The position numbers and the translations under genes are program-made. Below are positions 52,760 through 61,075 of a stretch of DNA of 64,000 bases, one piece after another (within the stretch, counting starts at the first letter, position 1; the number at the start of each line of letters is the position of its first letter). The stretch comes from Rubrivivax sp. GTDB lineage: Bacteria > Pseudomonadota > Gammaproteobacteria > Burkholderiales > Burkholderiaceae_C. The stretch covers positions 44,846 to 108,845 of the forward strand of contig JAIXSE010000033.1 in assembly GCA_027484825.1 (NCBI GenBank). Reading direction: 5' to 3'. The notes beneath the pieces were generated by a model that was not told the DNA's origin, did not search any database, and was given only the letters and a program-made list of their open reading frames with translations.

Positions 52760-54073
52760 TCACGCGGCCAGCGCTCGCAAGGACGCGGGCGTGGAGGCGC
52801 CGGGTGGCGGCAGGCGTGCGGCGGTCTGGCTGCTTTCGCGACTCAGCGCAATCAGCTCGCGGGTCACCCGCTGGGCCAGGTCGGTCGGGCGCACCCGCCC
52901 ACTTTCCAGCGCATAGTGCGCGGCGCTGACGACGTGGCGCGGCGGCAGGTCGGTATTGCGGCCTTCCCGCAGCGCGGCGGCACCGTCGCGGATCGCTTCC
53001 TCGTCTTCCCGTCGGAAGGGGATGACGTCCACCAGCGCCCGCTGGGCCAGGTTGCGGCGCGTCTGGAAGGCGATTTCATCGACCACCTCCGGCACCAGAC
53101 GCGGCACGCTCTGCACCAGGGCCGGCGGAATGCGGTTGGGGCCGCTGCGCTGGTAGAGCGTCTGCCAGACCCGCAGCAGCCGGGTGGCGTCGCGGGTGAA
53201 GCCCAGACGGCGCATCATCTCGGCCAGCAGGTAGACCCGCAGGTAAGCGGTGGGATGGGCGCCGCCAGGCCGATAGGTCATGGTGCGCGGCGCCGGGTGC
53301 GCGAGGAAGTCCGCCATGCCCCAGGCCGCCGCCGGTCCGCCCAGCAGGATGGCGGCCAGGTCCGCGAAGATCTCCTTGTGCCAACGGCCATAGACGGTGG
53401 CCAGGAAGGGATCCCGCAGCTGTCCGATGATGCGGCGCACCACGGCCTGGCGGTTCTCCTGCCAGATGCCCAGGTCGGCCTGCAGGTTGTGCGCCACCTC
53501 ATGGAGGAAGACGCTCTGCCAGGGCTGGTCCCGGTCCCAGGGGATGCGGATCAGCGGAAAGGGATTGGCTTCGCCCAGCAGCCGCGACAGCGCCACGCCG
53601 CGCCGCATCGTGGCGGGCGAGTAGCCGTGCTCCATGTAGCAGACCGGCTTGAGCAGCGGACCGTCAAAGATGCGCGGTGCAGCTTCCCGCACGGCGGTGT
53701 AGCAGTCCTGCGCAATCGCATCATGGGCGCTCAGGGCCGGGCCGAAGCTGGTGCCGCGCTGCGCAAACACTTCGTAGAACATGCCGAACAGTCGACGGGC
53801 CCGGTCCAGCTCGCGCTCCATCAGCGCCATGTCGATCAGCGTGCGCTGCACCGGCTGGTCCCGCCAGTGATGCCGCAACTGGGCAAACCGGGTGCGGATG
53901 CGTTGCTCCACCTTGTGCAGCCGCTGGTTGGCCACCCTGAAATGCTCCGGGGACGGCGCATAGGGCAGGTCCTGCGGGCGCAGCCCGACAAAGGCGTTGT
54001 CGATGCGGGCCAGCCGACTCATGCGGGCGGCGAGGCCTGCCATCTTGGTCTGGAGGAAGCGGCGGGTGTCCAT
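52760..54073 (-). CDS. Putative zincin metalloprotease of the DUF4438 operon
   Basis: 437 residues from ATG 54073. The motif HEVAH at residues 191-195 (FLHEVAHNLQADLG), with E234 in WHKEIFADLAAILL, gives an HExxH...ExxAD layout as in gluzincin-type metallopeptidases. The upstream part is helical (RIRTRFAQLRHHWRDQPVQR). The C-terminal 150 residues are helical with many Arg and no further domain. No signal peptide, so it acts in the cytoplasm or is exported by a non-Sec route. It could mature the acidic/basic proteins encoded just upstream (inference). Confidence 0.78.
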   Translation of the reverse strand: MDTRRFLQTKMAGLAARMSRLARIDNAFVGLRPQDLPYAPSPEHFRVANQRLHKVEQRIRTRFAQLRHHWRDQPVQRTLIDMALMERELDRARRLFGMFYEVFAQRGTSFGPALSAHDAIAQDCYTAVREAAPRIFDGPLLKPVCYMEHGYSPATMRRGVALSRLLGEANPFPLIRIPWDRDQPWQSVFLHEVAHNLQADLGIWQENRQAVVRRIIGQLRDPFLATVYGRWHKEIFADLAAILLGGPAAAWGMADFLAHPAPRTMTYRPGGAHPTAYLRVYLLAEMMRRLGFTRDATRLLRVWQTLYQRSGPNRIPPALVQSVPRLVPEVVDEIAFQTRRNLAQRALVDVIPFRREDEEAIRDGAAALREGRNTDLPPRHVVSAAHYALESGRVRPTDLAQRVTRELIALSRESSQTAARLPPPGASTPASLRALAA

Positions 54074-54126
54074 GATGGCGTCCGGGTGTCGGCGGATGGG
54101 CAGGACGTCGAAGCAGCCGCGGCGCC

Positions 54127-55275
54127 TCAGCGACCAATCGAGATGGTCACCGGGCCGCGCAGGATGCGGATTCGGCGTCCCCGGCAGGCCGCGCAGACGT
54201 GGCCCATGCCGTGGTAGCGCGCCCCCGTTGGGCGGCCTGCGCCGGGCCGTGCCACGGTGGTGGCCGCGCGACGGGCGACTGGCGCCACGGTCCGAGCGAC
54301 GACGCGAGCAGCCTGTCCCTGGGGCGTGACCCGACGAGCCGTGGGCACCAGCGGCCGGGCCAGTCGGCGCACCGCCTGCGGACGGCGGGCCACCGCCTGC
54401 GTCGCGCGCCGCACCACCGTCACGGCCTGGCGGGCCGGCAGGCGGCGCTGCTGCACCACCCGGCGGGTGGCCCGCACGGTGCGGGCGACGGCACGGGCCG
54501 CCGTCGGACCCTGGCGGCGCACGGCCGTCCTCACCGCATTGCTGACGGCGCGGACTGCGGCGCGACGCACCGGGCGTGCGGCGCGGGCCACCCCCGGCAG
54601 CGCACGGCGGATCACCATGCCGGCCAGGACCGGCGCTGCGGCATCGATGCCGTCCTCATCCAGGCCATCCACGAGTTCGTCGAAGGCCTCGAATTCATCG
54701 GCCCCATCGGCCAGCAGCCGGCCCGCGATATTGGCGATGCGGCCGATGGCCTGCGCCTGCGGGATGGGGATCATGCTGGCGATGGGCCCGACCACCCGGG
54801 CCACCTGGCCCACGCCCTGACCGACGCGGCGGGCCACATTCACGGCGCCGCGAGCCAGCCGGCCCAGGCGGCGGAAGAACTCGTCGCCGTCGTCGGCATC
54901 GAGCGCATCCGCGACGGCGTCTTCCATGGCGTCACCGTCGTCGAAGCTGGCGGCGGGGCTGTCGAAACCGTCTTCATCGAAGTCGTCGAAGCCGTCGTCT
55001 TCATCGAACCCGTCGGAGGCTTCAAAACCGTCGCCTTCGTCGAATTCATCGAAGCCGTCGCCACCACCGCCGCCCAGCAGGCGTCCGGCGATGCCGCCCA
55101 GGCCACCGAGCAGTCGGCCGATGAATTCGTCATCCCCTTCGTCGGCGCCGTCGGCATCGAAGCCGTCGTCGTCGTAGCCGTCGTATTCATCAAAGCCGTC
55201 CATCGCGCTGCGCGCAGGTCCTTCGGCAGCGTCGGACATCAGGTCTTCCATCAGGTCGGTTTCAAAGCGGTCCAT
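54127..55275 (-). CDS. Acidic-head/basic-tail protein, paralogue A
   Basis: 382 residues. Residues 1-135 are very acidic with FDEDD/GFDE repeats. Within them is EFIGRLLGGLGGIAGRLLGG, shared almost unchanged with the neighbouring paralogue. Residues about 140-200 are hydrophobic/helical (GPIASMIPIPQAQAIGRIAN). Residues 225-360 are strongly basic (RAARPVRRAAVRAV and similar). The end has CAAC, then RILRGPVTISIGR. The split charge suggests compaction, nucleic-acid or lipid binding, or self-assembly. No family is recognised. Confidence 0.75.
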   Translation of the reverse strand: MDRFETDLMEDLMSDAAEGPARSAMDGFDEYDGYDDDGFDADGADEGDDEFIGRLLGGLGGIAGRLLGGGGGDGFDEFDEGDGFEASDGFDEDDGFDDFDEDGFDSPAASFDDGDAMEDAVADALDADDGDEFFRRLGRLARGAVNVARRVGQGVGQVARVVGPIASMIPIPQAQAIGRIANIAGRLLADGADEFEAFDELVDGLDEDGIDAAAPVLAGMVIRRALPGVARAARPVRRAAVRAVSNAVRTAVRRQGPTAARAVARTVRATRRVVQQRRLPARQAVTVVRRATQAVARRPQAVRRLARPLVPTARRVTPQGQAARVVARTVAPVARRAATTVARPGAGRPTGARYHGMGHVCAACRGRRIRILRGPVTISIGR

Positions 55276-55333
55276 GGTGAGGCTCCAGGAAATGAAGGGA
55301 ACGAAGGGGCGGGCGGGCGATTGCGGCGGCGCC

Positions 55334-56602
55334 TCACCGGGGCGAGATGGTCACGGTGACCGGGCCATCGATCTTGAAACTGCGCTGGCCGACCACCGCA
55401 CGGGAGGGCTGCCCGCGACCCAGATGGCGCGGGCGGCTGAGCGGCGGCTGCACGCTGGCCGGGCGGCTGCGGGCGGTCGGGGGCAGGGCGGCCGGCTGCG
55501 TGGCGACGCGGCGCGCGGTGCGCGGCAGGGCGCGGCGAATGCGCTGCGTGGCCTGCTGCGGCGTGGGGGACGTGCGAGCCGCCGTGCGGCCAGCCGCGTG
55601 GGTCAGGCGAGGCAACTGGCGGATGGCGCGCGGGTCGCGGCTGCGCATCAGCTCGCGGGCTGCGGCGGCGACGCCGCGCACCAGGGCACGGCGGCCGGCC
55701 TGGCCGAGGTGGGAGAGATTCTGGAAACCCAGGCCGCGGGCGGCGGCGCGTGCGGCCATGGCCACCATGCCGGGCAGGGCTTCGTCGACACCGTCTTCGT
55801 AGAGCTCGGCCATCGCATCGAAGTCATCGAATTCGTCGCCACCGCCGCCGATCAACTGGCTGAGCTGCGCCAGCAGCGCCTGGCCGCTGTCCGCCGCCTG
55901 GCCCAGGCCCTGCACGGTGTTGCCGAAACCGGCCGCCGCGCGGCCGACGCCGCCGGCCACACCGCTGGCACGCCGACCGATCTGGGCGGCGGTGCGGGCA
56001 CCGCGGCTCACGGTGTTCAGTCCGGAGGCCAAGCCCGGCGCCCCCAGCAGCTGTGCCAGGCGAGCCGCAGCACTGGCCGCCGGGGAGATCCGCGCTGCCA
56101 CGCGGCCGGCCTGGCCGGCGATCTGCCCAACCCGGTTGGCGCCGCGCGCCACCCGGCCAGCCGTGCGGGCAATGCCCTGCACACCCCCGGCACGGCGCAT
56201 CAGCATGCCGCCGACCCGGCCCAGGCCCCCCAGCAGGCGGCCGATGAACTCGTCTTCCTCGGCGGCATCGAGGCCGTCGGCCACTTCCTCTTCGAAGGCG
56301 TTCCAGAGGTCCATGTCGCCGCCGTCGCTGCCATCGTCGGAGTACGCGTCGCCGCTGTGGTCATCGGCGCTGAACGCGTCGCTCTGGAAGCCATCGGCGC
56401 TGAAGGCATCCGAGCTGTCATAGCCGTCGCTGCCATCACTGAACGCGTCCATGCCGTCCTGCTCGAAACCGTCGGAGGCTTCAAAGCCATCGCCAAGGGC
56501 CTCGTCCTCGAAGCCGTCGCCGTGCGACATGGCATCACCACTGTCGGTGGCCAGGTCGCCGTCCAGCGCCAGGTCCTCGGCGTTGTCGAAGGGATTGAGC
56601 AT
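55334..56602 (-). CDS. Acidic-head/basic-tail protein, paralogue B (first gene of operon)
   Basis: 422 residues from ATG 56602, preceded by AGGAGG; an upstream in-frame start at 56638 lacks such a site. It has the same plan as its neighbour: acidic Phe/Asp/Ser/Gly repeats to about residue 125, EFIGRLLGGLGRVGGMLMRR, an Ala/Gly/Arg helical middle (GRVARGANRVGQIAGQAGRV), a second acidic patch (DEFDDFDAMAELYEDGVDEA), a basic tail, and the closing GPVTVTISPR. The repeated plan and adjacency show a tandem duplication. Transcription probably starts just upstream, facing the LuxR-type gene. Confidence 0.75.
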   Translation of the reverse strand: MLNPFDNAEDLALDGDLATDSGDAMSHGDGFEDEALGDGFEASDGFEQDGMDAFSDGSDGYDSSDAFSADGFQSDAFSADDHSGDAYSDDGSDGGDMDLWNAFEEEVADGLDAAEEDEFIGRLLGGLGRVGGMLMRRAGGVQGIARTAGRVARGANRVGQIAGQAGRVAARISPAASAAARLAQLLGAPGLASGLNTVSRGARTAAQIGRRASGVAGGVGRAAAGFGNTVQGLGQAADSGQALLAQLSQLIGGGGDEFDDFDAMAELYEDGVDEALPGMVAMAARAAARGLGFQNLSHLGQAGRRALVRGVAAAARELMRSRDPRAIRQLPRLTHAAGRTAARTSPTPQQATQRIRRALPRTARRVATQPAALPPTARSRPASVQPPLSRPRHLGRGQPSRAVVGQRSFKIDGPVTVTISPR

Positions 56603-56917
56603 CTTGAACCTCCTGCGCAATGCAATCGCGGTGGGCACCGCATGGAAGTCACTCTAGGCAGCGGGGGCGCCCCCTCAATCCGCGACTTGGCGGGCGCCCG
56701 GCGGGGCGACTGCATCGGCGGCCACGCGGAAGAGGCCGCGCATGGGAGGGCCGATGAATGAAGGCATGCGGCGGGGCCAGCGCCCTTGCACGTCCTCAAA
56801 CAGGGGCCCTTGATCACGGGGGAGGGGGTAGGGGTCACCCCCAAATCTGAAGCTGTACGGCAGCGCGTGGCGACGCTCACAATCGCGCCCCTGATCCCCA
56901 GTAGGGAGCGTTTGCTC
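56603..56917. promoter_or_regulatory. Divergent intergenic region with palindromes
   Basis: The 315-base spacer between the DUF4438 operon (leftward) and the LuxR-type gene (rightward) has no convincing gene. It holds a perfect 12-bp palindrome GGGGGCGCCCCC (56663-56674) and an inverted repeat GGGGGT-N7-ACCCCC (56824-56842). Either could be an operator for the adjacent regulator. No clear -35/-10 pair could be assigned. Confidence 0.4.
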
Positions 56918-57457
56918 ATGATGGATCTTGACCTTCCCGCCGCCTGCATCGGCGAACGCTGCATCGTGGAACTGCACGGTCGGCGATATGCGGTGCTGTG
57001 CGTCGACGGACAGTCGCCCCGGCAGCAGACCCGGCCGGGCCAGGGACGTGCGCGTCACGTCTATCACGGGTCGGAACTGGCGCATTTCCAGGTCGGGGAG
57101 CATCGCTACGTGCTGGTGCCGGACTCGGATGCCCTGGATGGCAGTGGGGATGCTGCGGCTGCGGCCGGACCGGCAGGACCTTCGGTGGGGGCGGATGCGC
57201 GCAGCGGCGCGGTGACGGGCGCGGGTGAGCTGCGCCGCCTGCTCACGCATCGGGAGTTGCAGATCGTGCAGTTGATCTGTCTGGGCCTGCTGACCAAGCA
57301 GGTGGCGGATCGACTGCATCTGAGTGAATTCACCGTGCGGTCGTATCTCAAGACCATCTACTGCAAGCTGGGGGTGCGGTCTCGCGGGGCGATGGTGTTT
57401 GCGTATGCCAGTGCGTTTGGCGTGGCTCCACCGGCTGCACTGGGCGATGAGCCCTGA
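56918..57457 (+). CDS. LuxR/GerE-type transcriptional regulator
   Basis: 179 residues from ATG 56918 (GGGAG 9 bases upstream; ATG 56921 also possible). The C-terminal helix-turn-helix (about residues 108-165) is clear: LLTHRELQIVQLICLGLLTK, then VADRLHLSEFTVRSYLKTIY and KLGVRSRGAMV. The N-terminal 75 residues form a small beta-rich module (CIVELHGRRYAVLCVDG; VYHGSELAHFQVGEHRYVLV), not a receiver domain or autoinducer domain, so its signal is unknown. Divergent from the DUF4438 operon and therefore its likely regulator. Confidence 0.88.
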   Translation: MMDLDLPAACIGERCIVELHGRRYAVLCVDGQSPRQQTRPGQGRARHVYHGSELAHFQVGEHRYVLVPDSDALDGSGDAAAAAGPAGPSVGADARSGAVTGAGELRRLLTHRELQIVQLICLGLLTKQVADRLHLSEFTVRSYLKTIYCKLGVRSRGAMVFAYASAFGVAPPAALGDEP

Positions 57458-57481
57458 AGCCCGCCGCGACCCTATGAGCGT

Positions 57482-58429
57482 TCAGCGTCGCGCTCTGGCT
57501 TCGAGCACGAAGTAGGCCACGGCGGCGATGACCAGCGGCAGGAGGTAGTACAGCGCGCGATAGGCAATCAAGGCCGCCAGCACCGGGGACGCGCCCAGCG
57601 TCGTCCCGAGCAGGGCCACGAACACGGCTTCCAGCACGCCCAGCCCCGCCGGCACATGTGCCACGACGCCCGCAACGGCGGCCACCAGCAGCACGGCCAG
57701 GGTCTGGGCCACCGCCAGCGTGTGTTCCTCAGGCACATCCGACACGGCGTCCCGCAGCAGCACGTGGACGATGAGGCCGATGGTCAGCCAGTTGGCCGCC
57801 GACACCAGCAGTTGCAGCCCCGCCAGCCGCAGGGACGGCAGCACGATCTCGTGCCCGCGGATCAAGTACTCGCGACGCGGCGCCCAGGCACACAGTCCCA
57901 GATAGCCCGCGGCCAGCAGCCACATCACCCCGCCCAGCACCTGCAGCGCATGTTGGCTGACCGGCCACTGGGGCGGCGGCGTCAGCCAGCCACCCAGAAA
58001 CAGCCCGCCCGCCAGAGCGCCATATCCCAGCCAGTTGGTGCTCAGGCTCAGCGCCAGGATCTGCGTCGGCACCGGCTGGCGAAGCCCTTCACGGGCGTAC
58101 AGCCGCAAGCGGATGGCGAAAGCACCGACCAGGGAGCCGAGATTGAGATTGAAGGCGTAGCTGATGAAGGTGATCAGCATCACGCGCCGCACCGGCAGCG
58201 CATGGCCGGTCCAGCGTTTGCCGACCAGGTCGTACGTGCTGTAGATGAGATGGCTTGCGACGCACAGCAGCGCCGCCAGCAGCAAGGTGCCCGGCGAGAC
58301 TTGCGCCAGGGCTGCCATCACCTGCGCCCAGTCGACCGCCCGCGCCGCCCACACCAGCAGTGCCAGCACCGCCACCGCGAAGAGGGCGCTCAGCCAGCGT
58401 CCCCAGGCGGGGCGTCGCGCCGCGGTCAC
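57482..58429 (-). CDS. ybhN: YbhN-like (UPF0104/LPG synthase-type) membrane protein
   Basis: 315 residues from GTG 58429, which overlaps the clsB stop (GTGA). An ATG at 58471 would add a short polar leader. About eight membrane helices. Conserved: HLIYSTYDLVGKRWTGHALP, FISYAFNLNLGSLVGAFAIR, LSLSTNWLGYGALAGGLFLG and PAGLGVLEAVFVALLG. The family includes flippase/LPG synthase-like proteins. In E. coli ybhN follows clsB (ybhO) and ybhP, the same order as here. Confidence 0.9.
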   Translation of the reverse strand: MTAARRPAWGRWLSALFAVAVLALLVWAARAVDWAQVMAALAQVSPGTLLLAALLCVASHLIYSTYDLVGKRWTGHALPVRRVMLITFISYAFNLNLGSLVGAFAIRLRLYAREGLRQPVPTQILALSLSTNWLGYGALAGGLFLGGWLTPPPQWPVSQHALQVLGGVMWLLAAGYLGLCAWAPRREYLIRGHEIVLPSLRLAGLQLLVSAANWLTIGLIVHVLLRDAVSDVPEEHTLAVAQTLAVLLVAAVAGVVAHVPAGLGVLEAVFVALLGTTLGASPVLAALIAYRALYYLLPLVIAAVAYFVLEARARR

Positions 58430-59724
58430 TCCGCCGGCTCGCGACTCAGGCGCTTCAAGCCTTGTTGCCATTGCCACGCCTGGGCGGACGGATGTTCGGA
58501 TGCGCTGACCACCACCGGAGTCTCGGCCGCCGGCAGGATGGCCTGCTGCTGCGCCGGGAGCCTGGCCAGCCAGCGCGGAAAGTGGCGCATGATGTGGAAC
58601 ACCACCGCGCCCACGCCCAGCCGCCACCACCAGCGATGGGCGGCGGTCTCTTCACGCTTGAGCTTGACGCAGGCGTTGTCCATCAAGCCCGAGAGGTTGT
58701 CGCGCAGCGCGGTGTTGAAGGCGTCGTCCTGGATGATCAGGTTGGCTTCGAGGTTGAGCGACAGGCTCAGGGGGTCGAGGTTGCTGCTGCCCACCGTGGC
58801 CCAGACATCGTCCACCAGCGCCACCTTGCTGTGCATGGGCCGCTCGCAATATTCGTAGATGTGAACCCCCGAGCGCATGAGCAGGTCATACACCATGTGC
58901 GCGGCCCAGCGCGCGGCGGGAATGTCGGGCTGACCCTGCAGGATCAGGTTGACCTTGACGCCGCGCTGCGCCGCCCGCTGCATGCTCTTGAGCAGCCGGT
59001 AGCCGGGGAAGAAGTAGGCATTGGCGATGATCACCTCATGCCGCGCGGCATGCAGCGCGAGGCGATACATGCGTTCGATGTCGTCGCGATGCCGGTGGTT
59101 GTCCCGCGTGACCACCATGGCCTTGGCCGTGCCTTGCACCGGAGGCACGGCAAAGCGGCCATCGTCCGTGCTGCCGGTCCGTCGCCAGGACCAGCGGCGC
59201 TTGGGCAGCACCGGGGCCATCAAGGTCAGGCTGGTGCGGCGCAGGTCGGCCACGATGGGGCCGTGCATCCGCACGGCATAGTCCTGCTTGGCCTCGGGCC
59301 CGAAATCCAGCAGATGATCGGCCGAGAAGTTGATGCCACCGATGAAGCCGACTTCGCCATCCACCACCACGATCTTGCGGTGCAGGCGGCGGAAGGGCTT
59401 GAGGCGGCGGGACAGCTTGGGCGGCGGGTCGAAGACATGCAGCTTCACACCGGCCTCGGTGAGGGCGCCGACATAGTCCTGCGACAGGGTGGGGGAGCCG
59501 AAGCCGTCCACCGTCATGTGCACCTCCACGCCGCGCCGGGCAGCGGCGACCAGCACGTCCTTGAGGGCCAGGCCCACCTTGTCCTCGAAGAGGATGAAGG
59601 TCTCGATCAGGACTTCCCGCTGCGCCGCCTCGATCGCCGAGAACACCGCAGGAAAGTATTCCTCCCCGTTCTCCAGCAGCTCCAGGTGGTTGCCTTGGGT
59701 CCATTCAGGTCGCTTCAGTCTCAT
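58426..59724 (-). CDS. clsB: Cardiolipin synthase B (ClsB/YbhO)
   Basis: 432 residues with two phospholipase D HKD motifs: LHRKIVVVDGEVGFIGG (about 113-129) and MHSKVALVDDVWATVGSSN (about 297-315). Conserved IETFILFEDKVGLALKDVL near the start. ClsB makes cardiolipin from phosphatidylglycerol (or PG with PE) at the inner membrane. Overlaps ybhP by 4 bases and ybhN by 4 bases. The C-terminal end has a single hydrophobic stretch near 385. Confidence 0.94.
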   Translation of the reverse strand: MRLKRPEWTQGNHLELLENGEEYFPAVFSAIEAAQREVLIETFILFEDKVGLALKDVLVAAARRGVEVHMTVDGFGSPTLSQDYVGALTEAGVKLHVFDPPPKLSRRLKPFRRLHRKIVVVDGEVGFIGGINFSADHLLDFGPEAKQDYAVRMHGPIVADLRRTSLTLMAPVLPKRRWSWRRTGSTDDGRFAVPPVQGTAKAMVVTRDNHRHRDDIERMYRLALHAARHEVIIANAYFFPGYRLLKSMQRAAQRGVKVNLILQGQPDIPAARWAAHMVYDLLMRSGVHIYEYCERPMHSKVALVDDVWATVGSSNLDPLSLSLNLEANLIIQDDAFNTALRDNLSGLMDNACVKLKREETAAHRWWWRLGVGAVVFHIMRHFPRWLARLPAQQQAILPAAETPVVVSASEHPSAQAWQWQQGLKRLSREPAE

Positions 59725-60458
59725 AGGCGGATCTCCGCAGCGAGGGGCGCATGGTCCGACAGATGGGACCAGGGGTGGCGGGGCAGCACGATGGGGTTCT
59801 GCACCGAGGCCCCACGGACGTAGATGCGGTCCAGCGGCAGCAGCGGCCAGCGGGAGGGGAAGGTGCGGGCCGCTGCCCCGTAGGCCTTGACGAAGACTTC
59901 GGCCAGACCGGCACAGCGGCTGAGCATCTTGTGGGCGCGCTGGCGCCAGTCATTGAAGTCGCCGGCGACGATGACCGGCTCGTCCAGCGGCAGGCTGTTG
60001 ATCAGTTGGCACAGCCGCTCGACCTGATGGCGGCGGTGGGATTCGCGCAGCCCCAGATGCACGCAGATGGTATGCAGGGAGCGGCCGTCTTCCAGGCGCA
60101 GCACGCTGTGCAGCAGGCCGCGGCGCTCGGGGCCGTCGATGGACACGTCATGGTTGACGTGACGGGTGATGGCGAACTTGGACAGCAGCGCATTGCCATG
60201 GTGGCCCTGCGGATAGACGGCATTGCGCCCGTAGGCGAAGTCGCTCCACAGGCTGTCCGCCAGGAATTCGTAGTGCGGTGTTTGCGGCCAGGTGGGGACG
60301 CGGGCCGCATGCAGTTCATGCTCGCCCAGCACTTCCTGCAGGAAGACGACATCCGCCGAGACGGACCGCACCGCCTCCCGCAACTCGTGCAGGATGAAGC
60401 GACGGTTGAGGAAGCCGAATCCCTTGTGGAGGTTGACGGTGAGGACGGTGAGTTTCAT
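59721..60458 (-). CDS. ybhP: YbhP-like endonuclease/exonuclease/phosphatase-family protein
   Basis: 245 residues from ATG 60458 (AGG upstream); an in-frame TTG at 60476 is the alternative. EEP-fold motifs: LTVNLHKGFGFLN, DVVFLQEVLGEHE (catalytic Glu), VIVAGDFNDWR and the terminal WSHLSDHAPLAAEIRL (Ser-Asp-His). First gene of the ybhP-clsB-ybhN operon. The substrate is unknown; a phospholipid or phosphodiester is plausible from context. Confidence 0.92.
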   Translation of the reverse strand: MKLTVLTVNLHKGFGFLNRRFILHELREAVRSVSADVVFLQEVLGEHELHAARVPTWPQTPHYEFLADSLWSDFAYGRNAVYPQGHHGNALLSKFAITRHVNHDVSIDGPERRGLLHSVLRLEDGRSLHTICVHLGLRESHRRHQVERLCQLINSLPLDEPVIVAGDFNDWRQRAHKMLSRCAGLAEVFVKAYGAAARTFPSRWPLLPLDRIYVRGASVQNPIVLPRHPWSHLSDHAPLAAEIRL

Positions 60459-60609
60459 GGCTTGCCTGGATGGCAAGCGTCATTCCTGCACCGGGGTGCA
60501 CTGAAGGTGCACGCTGAGGAAAAGCGCTTGAACGGCCCCGGGAGTACGCGCAGGGCACCCTGGGGGCACGTTCAAGCGGTGGGCGAGGGAGAGGTCAGAC
60601 CACGAACGG

Positions 60610-60708
60610 TCAGACGTCCTCGCGTTTCAACATCATGGGCCCGATGCTCAGGACCCCGAAGGTCAGGGTAAAGGCCCCCACCAGAATCGCGCCAATCACT
60701 TCAAGCAT
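60610..60708 (-). CDS. 32-residue membrane peptide
   Basis: Reads MLEVIGAILVGAFTLTFG, then VLSIGPMMLKREDV: one membrane helix with a short charged C-terminus. CAGGAG lies 6 bases before ATG 60708. It is about 150 bases upstream of the ybhP start in the same direction. Short hydrophobic leader peptides of this type are often real and missed in annotation. The family is not recognised. Confidence 0.6.
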   Translation of the reverse strand: MLEVIGAILVGAFTLTFGVLSIGPMMLKREDV

Positions 60709-61075
60709 GGACTGCTCCTGACTGCCAGGAATGGCTGAGTTAGCGACGGATCAGCCCCGGTTTCATGGCTGCCCCTGCAGCTGCAAAGCACGGGACCGGG
60801 CAATCAATACTAGTCCGGCAGGGGAGCCGCCATCAATCGCGCGGGCCTTTGTCCCACCGCTCAACCGGGGGATTCCGTGTCCCGAAAATCGGGCGGGTAA
60901 AAACTTTCAACCGATGCGCCAAAAAGCCGAAATTCGACCGAATTTTTGCGCTTGTACGGCATGTGTACGTTACAGGCGTGGCGGCGCTTCTTTACATCCT
61001 GAGGCTGGGCGTGGCTGTGAGTTGCGGGGAAGATGGCATTCATCCTCTCAAGACCTGGCCCTCAAGGAGTTCCGC
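60709..61075. other. Intergenic region upstream of the protealysin gene
   Basis: 367 bases without a convincing gene; the protease frame is open through it, but translation starting here would have no ribosome site. It includes a patch with more A/T (about 60880-60980) and an inverted repeat AAATTC-GACC-GAATTT (60931-60946), followed by TTGCGC and GTGTACG sequences that may belong to a promoter. Confidence 0.4.
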
